Shown here: piece after piece, positions 29,882 to 37,895 of the stretch | Numbering within the stretch: the first letter of the stretch is position 1 | Layout of the letters: each line of letters starts with the position of its first letter | DNA from: Imbroritus primus | GTDB taxonomy: Bacteria; Pseudomonadota; Gammaproteobacteria; Burkholderiales; Burkholderiaceae | Direction of reading: 5' to 3' | Assembly (NCBI GenBank): GCA_000272025.2 | Contig: AKCV02000022.1 | Coordinates: forward strand, 98,634 to 162,633 | Length of the DNA: 64,000 bases | Notes under the pieces: generated by a model | Seen by the model: the letters and a program-made list of their open reading frames with translations, nothing else | Database searches by the model: none | Told to the model about the DNA's origin: nothing | Made by a program: the position numbers and the translations under genes

Positions 29882-30925
29882 TCATTCCGGGGCGGTGCCG
29901 TTGCTCAACGGGCGGCCATCATCGAAGCGGCTGAGCCAGTCGATGACCGCACCGCGATAGCGGGTCAGGCCCTTGTAGTCCGCCAGTTCGTCCGGCAGGC
30001 TGCGCAAGACACGATGCATGCGCGCAGCCCACTTCGGCACGGTGGCGAGTTCATTCATGCTGATCAGGTAGCAGCGCACCCCAAAGCCGATGGCATGACT
30101 GCGCGGCAGGCGGAACAGCGTCTGCAGCTCGACGCGCAGATGGGCAAGCTCGCCGGCGTTGTCTGCGGTAACCTTGCTGCGGTCAGCGCCCCAGTGCGGA
30201 TACTGTTCGGGCGAAGTATCAAGACGCGGATTGACGGTCATGGTCCAGTTCAGGCGCCGTACCGGCGCACCGGCCTGCAGGTTGAGCAGGAACTTGAGTG
30301 CGCGGTCGATGATGCCCATCTCGTGCACCCTTGGCACCGGGCCATGCCACTCGGAGAAGGTCATGCCGAGATCGAAATCAAGCGACCAGTCGGCTTGCGT
30401 GGTGACCACGCCAGCATCCATGTAGAGGTTGTCGTGACGGTGGTCCATCAGCACCCAGTCGCCCTGCACCTGGCGCATGATGTATTCCATGGGCGCATAC
30501 GGCAGCGTCTGCACATCGCCGAACACGAAGGATTGCTCGATCCCCAGCAGGCGGTTGTGCCAGTGCCAGCGCGCGCCGTCGCGACGCAGGCCGAATTGCG
30601 CGGGATAACTGGCCGCGAGCGACGTCATCATCAGTTCGAGCGAATCCCACTGCGCGGCCATCATGTGCGGCAAGGCCTGGCAGCGTCCCGGATCCGCCTC
30701 CAGCACCAGGGCGCGCTCGCGGCATTCGCCGATGTAGTGTTCATCGATATCGAATGGATGCTCGAGCACCGACCCAACCGGTCCGGCCACATGCGGCTCG
30801 ATGTTCACCGAGTACATGTACTGGTCTTCATGGAACGGAAACGGAAAGCGGCGAATGGCCGCCGGACTGTTGGCGTAATGGAAGCCGTCGCGAAAAACCT
30901 CGTCGTGCTTGTATTCGATCTGCAT
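29882..30925 (-). CDS. Heme-dependent oxidative N-demethylase (dimethylamine monooxygenase), alpha subunit, DUF3445
   Basis: A 347-residue DUF3445 protein (for example FPFPFHEDQYMYSVNIEPHV, VNPRLDTSPEQYPHWGADRS, LFRLPRSHAIGFGVRCYLIS). The family is the catalytic heme-binding subunit that uses O2 and reducing power to demethylate dimethylamine to methylamine and formaldehyde. It is followed 80 bases later by trimethylamine dehydrogenase, which produces its substrate. It is preceded by the reductase gene (12-base gap) and the DmmA-like subunit. Which Dmm letter this subunit carries differs between naming schemes, so no symbol is given. The substrate is inferred from family and operon. Confidence 0.88.
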   Translation of the reverse strand: MQIEYKHDEVFRDGFHYANSPAAIRRFPFPFHEDQYMYSVNIEPHVAGPVGSVLEHPFDIDEHYIGECRERALVLEADPGRCQALPHMMAAQWDSLELMMTSLAASYPAQFGLRRDGARWHWHNRLLGIEQSFVFGDVQTLPYAPMEYIMRQVQGDWVLMDHRHDNLYMDAGVVTTQADWSLDFDLGMTFSEWHGPVPRVHEMGIIDRALKFLLNLQAGAPVRRLNWTMTVNPRLDTSPEQYPHWGADRSKVTADNAGELAHLRVELQTLFRLPRSHAIGFGVRCYLISMNELATVPKWAARMHRVLRSLPDELADYKGLTRYRGAVIDWLSRFDDGRPLSNGTAPE

Positions 30926-30937
30926 CGCATCGGCTCC

Positions 30938-31900
30938 TTACAGCGCCAGCACCAGCCGCCGGCAACGGGCGCGCGACACGCATGGCATGATCCTGCTGCC
31001 GCTGGCACGCACCTCGGGTGAAAGATAGTGGTCGTTGTGCTGCAGCTCGCCATCGAGGTCGAGCACGCCGAGTTCGCATTGGCCGCATACGCCGCCGCGG
31101 CACAGCGAAGGCGCGTCGACACCCGCGGCTTCGATGGCTTCGAGCAGGCTGATATCCGCGCCGACGTGCACCCGGATGCCGCTATGCGCGAGCTCGACAT
31201 CGAAGGGTTCGCCAGGGGGCGGCGCGCTGAACTGTTCCCAGTGCACGTGGCTGTCGGCCCAGCCGGCCGCACGGGCGGCCGCGCGGGTCGCCTCGATCAT
31301 GCCGGCCGGTCCGCAGACATACACATCGGTGCCCAGCGGCTGGCCGCGCAGAACCGCGTCCATGTCGATGGTCTGGCCACGATCCTCGAGGTAGAGGTGC
31401 AAGCGCTCGCCTGCCAGATCACGAAGATCGTTAGCGAGTCCGGCATGTGAGGCATCGCGGACGGCGTAGTGAAGTTCGAAGTCCACCGCCAGGCGACGCA
31501 GCTCAACGATGTGAGCGAAGAACGGCGTGATGCCGATCCCGCCCGCCAGCAGGATGTGCTTGCGGCGCGTACGCACCAGTGGAAACAGATTGACTGGTGC
31601 GGAGATGCGCAGCACCGTGCCCTTGCGCACCTGCTCGTGCATGAAGCGCGAACCGCCACGGCCTTCATCGACACGCCGCACACCGATCTGGTAGTAGCGC
31701 GTCTCGTCCGGCGCGCTCATCAGCGAGTACGGATTACGGTGCACGCGGCCCGCGCCCTGCATCTCGACCACGATATGGCTGCCGCCGGAGAAGCACGGCA
31801 AGGCGCAGCCATCGGCATGTTCGAAAGTGAAGCGGCGGATCAGCGGCGTGACTGTCTCGATCTCCGCGACGCGGACAGGAATCCCCTGGCCCGCCTTCAT
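30938..31900 (-). CDS. Dimethylamine monooxygenase reductase subunit (PDR/VanB-type, FMN and 2Fe-2S)
   Basis: A 320-residue phthalate-dioxygenase-reductase-like protein. The N-terminal flavin domain has RNPYSLMSAP in place of RxYSL. The NAD(P) domain includes LLAGGIGITPFFAH and YVCGPAGMIEA. The C-terminal plant-type ferredoxin domain has the cluster motif LCRGGVCGQCELGVLD with the fourth cysteine in RIMPCVSRA. It passes NAD(P)H electrons to the heme subunit encoded next. The ATG overlaps the DmmA-like stop (ATGA). Three-gene order and overlaps show one multisubunit oxygenase. Confidence 0.9.
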   Translation of the reverse strand: MKAGQGIPVRVAEIETVTPLIRRFTFEHADGCALPCFSGGSHIVVEMQGAGRVHRNPYSLMSAPDETRYYQIGVRRVDEGRGGSRFMHEQVRKGTVLRISAPVNLFPLVRTRRKHILLAGGIGITPFFAHIVELRRLAVDFELHYAVRDASHAGLANDLRDLAGERLHLYLEDRGQTIDMDAVLRGQPLGTDVYVCGPAGMIEATRAAARAAGWADSHVHWEQFSAPPPGEPFDVELAHSGIRVHVGADISLLEAIEAAGVDAPSLCRGGVCGQCELGVLDLDGELQHNDHYLSPEVRASGSRIMPCVSRARCRRLVLAL

Positions 31901-32472
31901 GCTGCCACCTGCGTTTCGGCATCGGCCATCACACCCATGAAGGCGGCATGGCGGCGCGAATAGTGGTCGCGTACCAGCAGGTCACGTCCGCAGCCGCAGC
32001 AGGTGACCTGCGGCGTGTGGACGCCCTCGCTGAATGTGCGGCAATGGATACAGTAGACGCGGCGCAGCGTGGGACCCGCATGCTCGCACTGGATCTCGGC
32101 GGGATCGAGGCCATAGCCTTCCGCTGCCCGTACCACACTGGCAAGGAATTCCTCGCTACCGGCGGCATACAGGCGCAGGCCCATCGGCAGCCCGGCCAGC
32201 GCCGTTTCCAGAACGCTCAGCAGATGCGCACGGTCGGCGCAGCATTGTGTCGCGCGGCAGGCCTCGGCCAATAGCGCGAACTGGTTGTCACTACCGGCGG
32301 GTACGTACAGCACCTGGCAGGCATCGCCGCACCCGGCCCGCGTCGCGGCAGCGACCAATTGTCGCCCGGCCCCTGCCCCTGTGCCCTGGCACACGACCAG
32401 ATGGTGTGTGCCGCCGGCATCGAGTTGCAGGGACTGGTATTGCGGCATGCTCTTGATTCCCGTAACCAGCAT
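31897..32472 (-). CDS. Dimethylamine monooxygenase DmmA-like subunit
   Basis: A 191-residue protein. The N-terminal 130 residues are alpha/beta and resemble a small nucleotide- or flavin-binding fold (THHLVVCQGTGAGAGRQLVAA). The C-terminal 60 residues carry rubredoxin-like or zinc-type cysteine pairs (YCIHCRTFSEG and TCCGCGRDLLV). They end in DHYSRRHAAFMGVMAD, which is typical of the DmmA family. Start: AAGGAG, 7 bases before the ATG at 32472. It overlaps the reductase gene by 4 bases. It probably relays electrons or assembles the oxygenase. Identification rests on the C-terminal motif and gene context. Confidence 0.82.
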   Translation of the reverse strand: MLVTGIKSMPQYQSLQLDAGGTHHLVVCQGTGAGAGRQLVAAATRAGCGDACQVLYVPAGSDNQFALLAEACRATQCCADRAHLLSVLETALAGLPMGLRLYAAGSEEFLASVVRAAEGYGLDPAEIQCEHAGPTLRRVYCIHCRTFSEGVHTPQVTCCGCGRDLLVRDHYSRRHAAFMGVMADAETQVAA

Positions 32473-32501
32473 GGCAGTCTCCTTGCGGATGACAGGAACG
32501 A

Positions 32502-33614
32502 TCAGGCGCCCTGGACGCGCGTGCGGATGCGCTGGGGGTCGTAGAACGGCGTGCGCGTGACGTAGCCCGTGCAGGTGCCCTGGCTGTCGGCGATCTCGAC
32601 GCGCGTGCCGAGGGCGCGATACTCGGGCTTGAGATGAACCAGCGCCAGGGACTGCATGAGGTGCTGGCTGAACATGGTGCTGGTGACGACGCCGGCGTCC
32701 TTGCCATCGACCGTGATTTGCGCGCCGGCTTCCATGGCGCGGTCGGCCTTGACAGACACGCCGGCCTGGAAGAAGCGTTCCTTGCCACGCGCGGCAAGCA
32801 ATGCCTGCTTGCCGATGTAGTCGCCCTGCTTGTCGGCATCGACCGCCCAGCCGAGGTTGACCTCCCACGGCGTGGTGTCGCCTTCGGGCATATCGAACGG
32901 GTAGAACAGTAGCGCGGCTTCCACGCGCACGATTTCCAGCGCATCCCACGAGGCAGCCATCAGGCCGTGCGGCTTGCCCGTATCCATCAGGGCATCCCAG
33001 AGAGCCACGGCATCGGCCGAGGCGCAGGAAATCTCGAAACCTTCCTCGCCGGAATAGCCGCCGCGCGAGAGGATCACATTGCGACCGAACAGCTTGGTGG
33101 CGCGGTGTTCGAAGTACGGCAGCGTAGCGACGTCGGTATCGATGTGGCCCTTCAGGATGGCTGCGGCGCGCGGGCCCTGCAGCGACATCATGTGCACGTC
33201 GAAGTTCTGTTCCCATTTGACGTTGCGGCCTTCGGCCACGCGCGCCAGCTGCTCCTGCGTATTGCCGCCGCCATGCGACAGGCGGAACTCGTTCTCGCCA
33301 TCGCGGATGATCATCAGGTCGTCGCTCAGCTGGCCCTTGTCGTTGACCAGCGCGGCCAGGCGCGCAGTACCGTGACGCATGGCCTTCACGTCGATGGGGG
33401 CCAGCTTGTCGAGCACGTCGGCGGCATCGGGGCCGGATACGTTGACGATGTTCAGGGCGCTGATGTCGAACAGGCCGGCGGCCGAACGCACAGCCAGCGC
33501 TTCCGCGTACGGGTCGGTGCTATAGCTCTGGGGAATGGGCATGTTCCAGATTTCGCTGTCGAGCTTCGAGCCCAGTGCACGATGTCGATCGTTGAGAACC
33601 GATTGCCGTTTCAT
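32502..33614 (-). CDS. GcvT-like folate-dependent aminomethyltransferase of the amine operon
   Basis: A 370-residue protein of the GcvT/YgfZ fold: ALAVRSAAGLFDISALNIVNVSGPDAADVLDK at the N terminus, the core GGYSGEEGFEISC, and the C-terminal barrel MFSQHLMQSLALVHLKPEY. Members bind tetrahydrofolate and move one-carbon units. As first gene of the dimethylamine-oxygenase operon it may capture the released formaldehyde as methylene-tetrahydrofolate, a second route beside Fae/H4MPT. That role is inferred from similar gcvT-type genes beside dimethylamine oxygenases in other bacteria. Start: GGAG, 7 bases before the ATG. It is divergent from the small sigma-54 activator gene. Confidence 0.85.
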   Translation of the reverse strand: MKRQSVLNDRHRALGSKLDSEIWNMPIPQSYSTDPYAEALAVRSAAGLFDISALNIVNVSGPDAADVLDKLAPIDVKAMRHGTARLAALVNDKGQLSDDLMIIRDGENEFRLSHGGGNTQEQLARVAEGRNVKWEQNFDVHMMSLQGPRAAAILKGHIDTDVATLPYFEHRATKLFGRNVILSRGGYSGEEGFEISCASADAVALWDALMDTGKPHGLMAASWDALEIVRVEAALLFYPFDMPEGDTTPWEVNLGWAVDADKQGDYIGKQALLAARGKERFFQAGVSVKADRAMEAGAQITVDGKDAGVVTSTMFSQHLMQSLALVHLKPEYRALGTRVEIADSQGTCTGYVTRTPFYDPQRIRTRVQGA

Positions 33615-33647
33615 TGCATGTCTCCGCTTGTCATGGTTGTGCAGCGA

Positions 33648-33676
33648 AGTATGGTCAGCGGTTCAGGGCGAAACAA
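33648..33676 (-). promoter_or_regulatory. Possible sigma-70-type promoter of the amine operon
   Basis: Minus strand TTGTTT (33676-33671), 17-base spacer, CATACT (33653-33648). Both hexamers are imperfect (3/6, 4/6), so an activator would be needed. The palindrome at 33690-33707 lies just upstream of the minus 35. Confidence 0.3.
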
Positions 33677-33689
33677 TTTCTCGTTGGCA

Positions 33690-33707
33690 CTACCTCCGGG
33701 GAGGTAG
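33690..33707. promoter_or_regulatory. Palindromic operator candidate in the amine-operon promoter region
   Basis: CTACCTCC and GGAGGTAG, perfect 8-base arms, separated by GG. A second perfect palindrome, GGAGTACTCC, starts 2 bases downstream (33710-33719). The site lies between the divergent GcvT-like and activator genes, 14 bases upstream of the putative minus 35. Confidence 0.55.
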
Positions 33708-33765
33708 CGGGAGTACTCCGGGTGTCCGCCTCCTCCTGGGTATTGCGCACACCACGCACGCTTTT

Positions 33766-33785
33766 GCACACTGCCCGCACACTGC
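33766..33785. repeat. Two direct repeats of GCACACTGC, 11-base period
   Basis: GCACACTGC at 33766-33774 and again at 33777-33785, one helical turn apart, 43-62 bases before the activator gene start. The spacing suggests tandem binding of a regulator. Confidence 0.5.
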
Positions 33786-33827
33786 AGATCCGTGCCGCCC
33801 GGCGGCGCAGGCAAGAAGGAGCACACC

Positions 33828-34910
33828 GTGGAGACTCTCATCCATTCCGAACCGGCGGCGCATGCAGCCCATGTCTCGCACGCCGGCCGAACAACGCCGC
33901 AAGACACGCCGCAGGACAGGCGCAAACCGTCCCAGGCAGCGCGCGACCCGCTGGCCCGACTGAGCCTTGGCGATGCACAGATGGACGCGCAGATCCACCT
34001 CGCGCGGCGTGTCATCACGCGGCAGATCCCGATCCTGCTGCAAGGGGAAACCGGTTCCGGCAAGGATGTCTTCGCGAATGCCCTGCACGCCATCAGCCCG
34101 GCGCGCGACGGCAACTTTGTCGCGGTCAACTGCGCATCGCTGCCCGAAACCCTGATCGAGAGCGAATTGTTCGGCTATCGGGCCGGCGCCTTTACCGGCG
34201 CACAGCGCGAAGGCCGGCGCGGCAAGATCATGCAGGCCGATGGCGGTACGCTGTTCCTCGACGAGATCGGCGACATGCCGCTCACGCTGCAGGCGCGCCT
34301 GCTGCGCGTGCTGGAGGAGAAGCGGGTCGCGCCGCTTGGCGCGGATACCAGCAGCAGCGTGGAGTTCCAGCTGATCAGCGCGAGCCATCGCGATCTGGGC
34401 GAACTGGTGCGCTGCGGGGAATTCCGCGAGGATCTCTACTATCGGCTGGGCGGTATCGCCCTCCACCTGCCGGCCCTGCGCGAGCGCAGCGACCGGCGTG
34501 CCCTGATCGACCGCATCCTGGCCGAGGAAGGCAAATGGCAGCGGCCCGAGCTGGCGGCCGATGCCGAGCAGGCGCTGATGCAGTACCCCTGGCCCGGCAA
34601 CCTGCGCCAGATGCGCCATGTGCTGCGCACCGCCCTCGCCCTGTGCGACGGACCGCGCCTGACTGCCCACCATCTGCCGCTCGAGATCGTGCGGCAGGCC
34701 ACCGTGCCCGTGCCGCGCATGGGGCCGGCGCTGAGCGGCGCGGCCATGACCCAGGCAGGACTGACCGCCGCCCAGATCCACGACCGGCATACCATCCTGG
34801 ACCTGCTCAAAACCCACCGCTGGAACGTCAGCACGGTGGCCCGCGTCCTCGGCGTAAGCCGCAATACCTTGTACCGGCGCATGCATCTATTGTCGATCGC
34901 ACCCCGCTGA
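33828..34910 (+). CDS. Sigma-54 activator lacking a sensory domain
   Basis: A 360-residue AAA+ enhancer-binding protein. After about 40 disordered residues the ATPase begins LSLGDAQMDAQIHLARRVIT. It has Walker A GETGSGKDVFA, the sigma-54 contact loop GAFTGA (intact), Walker B GGTLFLDEIGDM and the R-finger region. The C-terminal Fis helix-turn-helix is NVSTVARVLGVSRNTLYRRM. No GAF, PAS or receiver domain is present, so activity may be set by expression level or a partner. GTG start at 33828 with AAGGAG upstream. It is highly similar to the AAA+/Fis half of the next gene, pointing to partial duplication. Divergent from the amine operon, its likely target. Confidence 0.85.
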   Translation: METLIHSEPAAHAAHVSHAGRTTPQDTPQDRRKPSQAARDPLARLSLGDAQMDAQIHLARRVITRQIPILLQGETGSGKDVFANALHAISPARDGNFVAVNCASLPETLIESELFGYRAGAFTGAQREGRRGKIMQADGGTLFLDEIGDMPLTLQARLLRVLEEKRVAPLGADTSSSVEFQLISASHRDLGELVRCGEFREDLYYRLGGIALHLPALRERSDRRALIDRILAEEGKWQRPELAADAEQALMQYPWPGNLRQMRHVLRTALALCDGPRLTAHHLPLEIVRQATVPVPRMGPALSGAAMTQAGLTAAQIHDRHTILDLLKTHRWNVSTVARVLGVSRNTLYRRMHLLSIAPR

Positions 34911-35197
34911 GCGGCCTTGTCATCCAGGCGTCGCCGCATGTGGCGCAGGCATCACGACAAGTTCGCGCATGGCGCGATATGCGGCGATGTAGCGACGATC
35001 ACATGGCAATATCCGCGCAATATCGAAACGACATCGGGATTGTTACGCATTTGAACGCATCCTCCTGACCGGTTATAGTCAGACTTCCGCACGGAATCAT
35101 CCGGCGGACGGACACCGATCCGGATCCGTTGGCACCGGCGTCGCCCAGCGATTGCGCCCGCGGATACGCGCCCCCCAGTTGGCGAGAGGAGACAGCG
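34911..35197. other. Intergenic region between the two sigma-54 activator genes
   Basis: These 287 bases carry no gene. They hold a good sigma-70 promoter at 35051-35079. A weaker TGGCA...GC element at 35004-35020 was also seen. Confidence 0.6.
35051..35079 (+). promoter_or_regulatory. Sigma-70 promoter of the AcoR-like regulator gene
   Basis: TTGAAC (35051-35056), 17-base spacer, TATAGT (35074-35079): 4/6 and 5/6 matches with ideal spacing. Predicted leader is about 110 bases before the TTG start at 35198. Confidence 0.55.
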
Positions 35198-37252
35198 TTG
35201 ACACTCATCCAGCCCGTGAGCGGCCACGTCGCGGAAATCATGAACGTGGTGAACCACCAGCTGTGCAGCCAGGAGACCAGCCCGGTCGTGGCCCGCTCGT
35301 GGACGCGCTGCCTGCAGGATTTCAAACTCGACCCGGCGCAAGCCCGCATTCCGCCGGTCCTGACACAGAGCGAACTGAATGTGCGGCGCGACCGCATGGG
35401 CGAGCTGATCGCCTGCGCCAAGCTGGAGATGACCACGCTGTACCAGCAGCTGGCCGATCCCGAACTGGCCGTGGTGCTCACCGACGCCGACGGCGTGATC
35501 ATGCACATGGTGTCCTCGTCCGGCTTTGCCCAGGACGTCGAATCGATCGGCTTTCGCGTGGGCGCAGTATGGAGCGAACGCGAGGCCGGCACCAACGGCA
35601 TGGGTACCTGCCTGGCCGAAGGCGAACCGGTCGCGGTGCGCCAGAACGAACACTATTTTGCGCAGTACACCTCGCTGACCTGCTCCGCCGCACCGATCTT
35701 TGACCATCGCGGCGACATCACCGGTGTGCTCGATGTCACTAGCCGCTCGCGCCTTCTGCAGCAGCACTCGCTGGTGCTGGTCGGCATGTCGCGGCAGATG
35801 ATCGAGAACCGCCTGCTCGACGAGCGCTTCAAGGATGCGCATCCGATCCACTTCCACACGCGGCCGGAACTGGTCTATACCCTGCATGAGGGCAAGCTCG
35901 CCGTGGACCAGCATGGCAATGTGCTCGCCGCGAACCGTAGCGCCCTGTTCCAGCTCGGCTTCCGCGCCCCGCAGGACCTGCTGGGCAAGCGCGTGGACGA
36001 CCTGTTCAAGACGTCGCTCGACGAAATCCTCGCGCGCAGTGCACGTAACTCCTTCCGCCCGGTGCCGGTGTACCGCGCCAGCGCGTCGAACCGTTTCTTC
36101 ATGGTGGCACAGCATCCGCATGCCGCCGGCACGCCGGACACCACCATCGACCTGAGCGCCAGCCACCAGGGCCGCCTGCGCACAGTGGGCGGCGCACCGC
36201 TGACGAGTGCCCCCAAAGCCGATGCCGGCACGCGCCTGGCTTTCGGCGACGCGCACATGGAACAGCAGGTACAACTGGCGCGCAAGATCATCGACAAGCA
36301 GATTCCGATCATGCTGCACGGCGAGACCGGCACCGGCAAGGAAGTCTTCGCCAACGCCATCCACCGCATGAGCCAGCGCAGTAGCGGTGCCTTCGTGGCC
36401 GTCAATTGCGCATCGCTGCCGGAAACCTTGATCGAGAGCGAACTGTTCGGCTACCGCGCCGGCGCCTTTACCGGTGCGCAGCGCGAGGGCCGGCGCGGCA
36501 AGATCATCCAGGCCAACGGCGGTACGCTGTTCCTCGACGAGATCGGCGACATGCCGATGATGCTGCAGGCGCGCCTGCTGCGCGTGCTGGAAGAGCGGCA
36601 GGTGACGCCGCTCGGCTCGGAAACAGTGATCGACGTCGATTTCCAGCTGATCAGCGCCAGCCACCGTAATCTGGCCGAACTGGTGCAGAGCGGCCAGTTC
36701 CGTGAAGATCTCTACTACCGCCTGAGCGGCATCGAACTGCGCCTGCCGCCGCTGCGCCAGCGTACCGACCGCCTGGCGCTGATGGAACATATCGTGCGCG
36801 AGGAAGCGCGCGACCAGCTTGCGCCGACCTTTGCGCCGGATGCCGAACAGGCGCTGCTGCGCTATCACTGGCCCGGCAATATCCGCCAGTTGCGGCACGT
36901 GCTGCGGACCGCCATCGCCCTGTGCGACGGCGGCGTCATCCCCTGTCGCCACTTGCCCGCGGAAATTCTCAACCGCCCTGCCAGCGCGCCGCAGCAACTG
37001 GCTGACGACGGCCTGCGCGTCCCTGTGGACCATCCGCCCGCAGCCGTGGCGGAAGAAGAGCTGCCGCCATTCAATGCCATCCAGATGAACGAGCGCGCCA
37101 CGATTCTGGGCCTGCTCGACAAGCACCGCTGGAACGTCAGCACTGTGTCGCGCGCGCTCGGTGTAAGCCGCAACACGCTGTACCGCAAAATGCACCGCTT
37201 GCATATCCGCCTGGCCCAGGCCGAGCAGGCGGACGATGGCGCGGAGGGTTGA
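35198..37252 (+). CDS. AcoR-like sigma-54-dependent transcriptional activator
   Basis: A 684-residue enhancer-binding protein. Residues 1-300 contain a GAF domain (ELAVVLTDADGVIMHMVSSS, AGTNGMGTCLAEGEPVAV) and a PAS-like segment. The AAA+ domain (about 340-580) has GETGTGKEVFA, an intact GAFTGA and GGTLFLDEIGDM. A Fis-type helix-turn-helix (NVSTVSRALGVSRNTLYRKM) ends the protein. The best start is TTG at 35198 with AGAGGAG upstream. pcd follows with no gap and the methanopterin genes follow that. Minus 24/minus 12-like promoters precede mptG, fae and folB. It is therefore a strong candidate activator of the methanopterin island. The GAF ligand is unknown, and a one-carbon signal is plausible. 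Confidence 0.9.
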   Translation: MTLIQPVSGHVAEIMNVVNHQLCSQETSPVVARSWTRCLQDFKLDPAQARIPPVLTQSELNVRRDRMGELIACAKLEMTTLYQQLADPELAVVLTDADGVIMHMVSSSGFAQDVESIGFRVGAVWSEREAGTNGMGTCLAEGEPVAVRQNEHYFAQYTSLTCSAAPIFDHRGDITGVLDVTSRSRLLQQHSLVLVGMSRQMIENRLLDERFKDAHPIHFHTRPELVYTLHEGKLAVDQHGNVLAANRSALFQLGFRAPQDLLGKRVDDLFKTSLDEILARSARNSFRPVPVYRASASNRFFMVAQHPHAAGTPDTTIDLSASHQGRLRTVGGAPLTSAPKADAGTRLAFGDAHMEQQVQLARKIIDKQIPIMLHGETGTGKEVFANAIHRMSQRSSGAFVAVNCASLPETLIESELFGYRAGAFTGAQREGRRGKIIQANGGTLFLDEIGDMPMMLQARLLRVLEERQVTPLGSETVIDVDFQLISASHRNLAELVQSGQFREDLYYRLSGIELRLPPLRQRTDRLALMEHIVREEARDQLAPTFAPDAEQALLRYHWPGNIRQLRHVLRTAIALCDGGVIPCRHLPAEILNRPASAPQQLADDGLRVPVDHPPAAVAEEELPPFNAIQMNERATILGLLDKHRWNVSTVSRALGVSRNTLYRKMHRLHIRLAQAEQADDGAEG

Positions 37253-37630
37253 ATGACTGTCTCCCCGCCCGTTCTTGCCGACGACGAGATCCAGCGCCGC
37301 CTGGCCGCCGAACTGCCGCACTGGTATCTGGAAGACGGCTGGCTGCGCCGCAAGTACCGCACCGAGGGCTGGAAAGGCATGCTCATGGTGGTCAACACCA
37401 TCGGCCACCTGGCCGAGGCGGCGTGGCATCACCCGGACCTCACGGTGTCGTACGCGTTCGTGATCGTCAAGCTGACCACGCACAGCTCCAAGGGCATCAC
37501 CGAGCGCGATTTCGCGCTGGCGCAGAAGATCGAGGAAGTCGTGCAATGGCAGCCGGGGCTGGCCGGCGGCGCGCTCGAAGGCACGCCCAACGACGACCAG
37601 CGCTTCCGTTATATCAAGTACGACAAGTAA
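37253..37630 (+). CDS. pcd: Pterin-4a-carbinolamine dehydratase-like protein of the H4MPT island
   Basis: A 125-residue DCoH-fold protein. The conserved motif of the family is visible as NTIGHLAEAAWHHPDLTVSYAFVIVKLTTHS, in which the usual [EH]xxxHHP is EAAWHHP. The ATG follows the regulator stop directly (TGAATG), so the two are cotranscribed. Genes of this kind recur in bacterial methanopterin clusters. The exact substrate there is unsettled: it may act on a pterin intermediate, or as a pterin-binding chaperone. There is no adjacent aromatic amino acid hydroxylase gene that would explain it otherwise. Confidence 0.85.
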   Translation: MTVSPPVLADDEIQRRLAAELPHWYLEDGWLRRKYRTEGWKGMLMVVNTIGHLAEAAWHHPDLTVSYAFVIVKLTTHSSKGITERDFALAQKIEEVVQWQPGLAGGALEGTPNDDQRFRYIKYDK

Positions 37631-37845
37631 GCCGGGGACCGGACCTCGCCAGGACGGCCCTCCTGCGCCGCGCGACGGTAACGGTGCCGCTGCTGGCCCT
37701 GCTGCCTCCGCCCGCCATGCGGTCCGTACAGCGTGACAGCCTGTGCGGAAAGCGGAACACCTTGCCGTGACAGCCGCGCCGCGCCAGCTTGCACAGGATG
37801 TCCCCACCCCGGCTGACACACCGTTCGGCCCATCTTTCCGCCCGC

Positions 37846-37862
37846 TTGGTATGGCCTTTGCT
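37846..37862 (+). promoter_or_regulatory. Sigma-54 (minus 24/minus 12) promoter before mptG
   Basis: TTGGTATGGCCTTTGCT matches YTGGCACR-N4-TTGCW at 11 of 13 defined positions, with GG and GC exactly 12 bases apart. Predicted start is near 37873, 23 bases before the mptG ATG. It lies downstream of two genes for sigma-54 activators. Confidence 0.55.
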
Positions 37863-37895
37863 TCAAGTGCTCCCCAAAGCCATGAGGAGACCGCC

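Noticed and set aside
35004..35020. TGGCAATATCCGCGCAA as sigma-54 promoter of the AcoR-like gene
   Set aside because: GG and GC spacing is right, but only 8 of 13 positions match, and a much better sigma-70 promoter lies between it and the gene.
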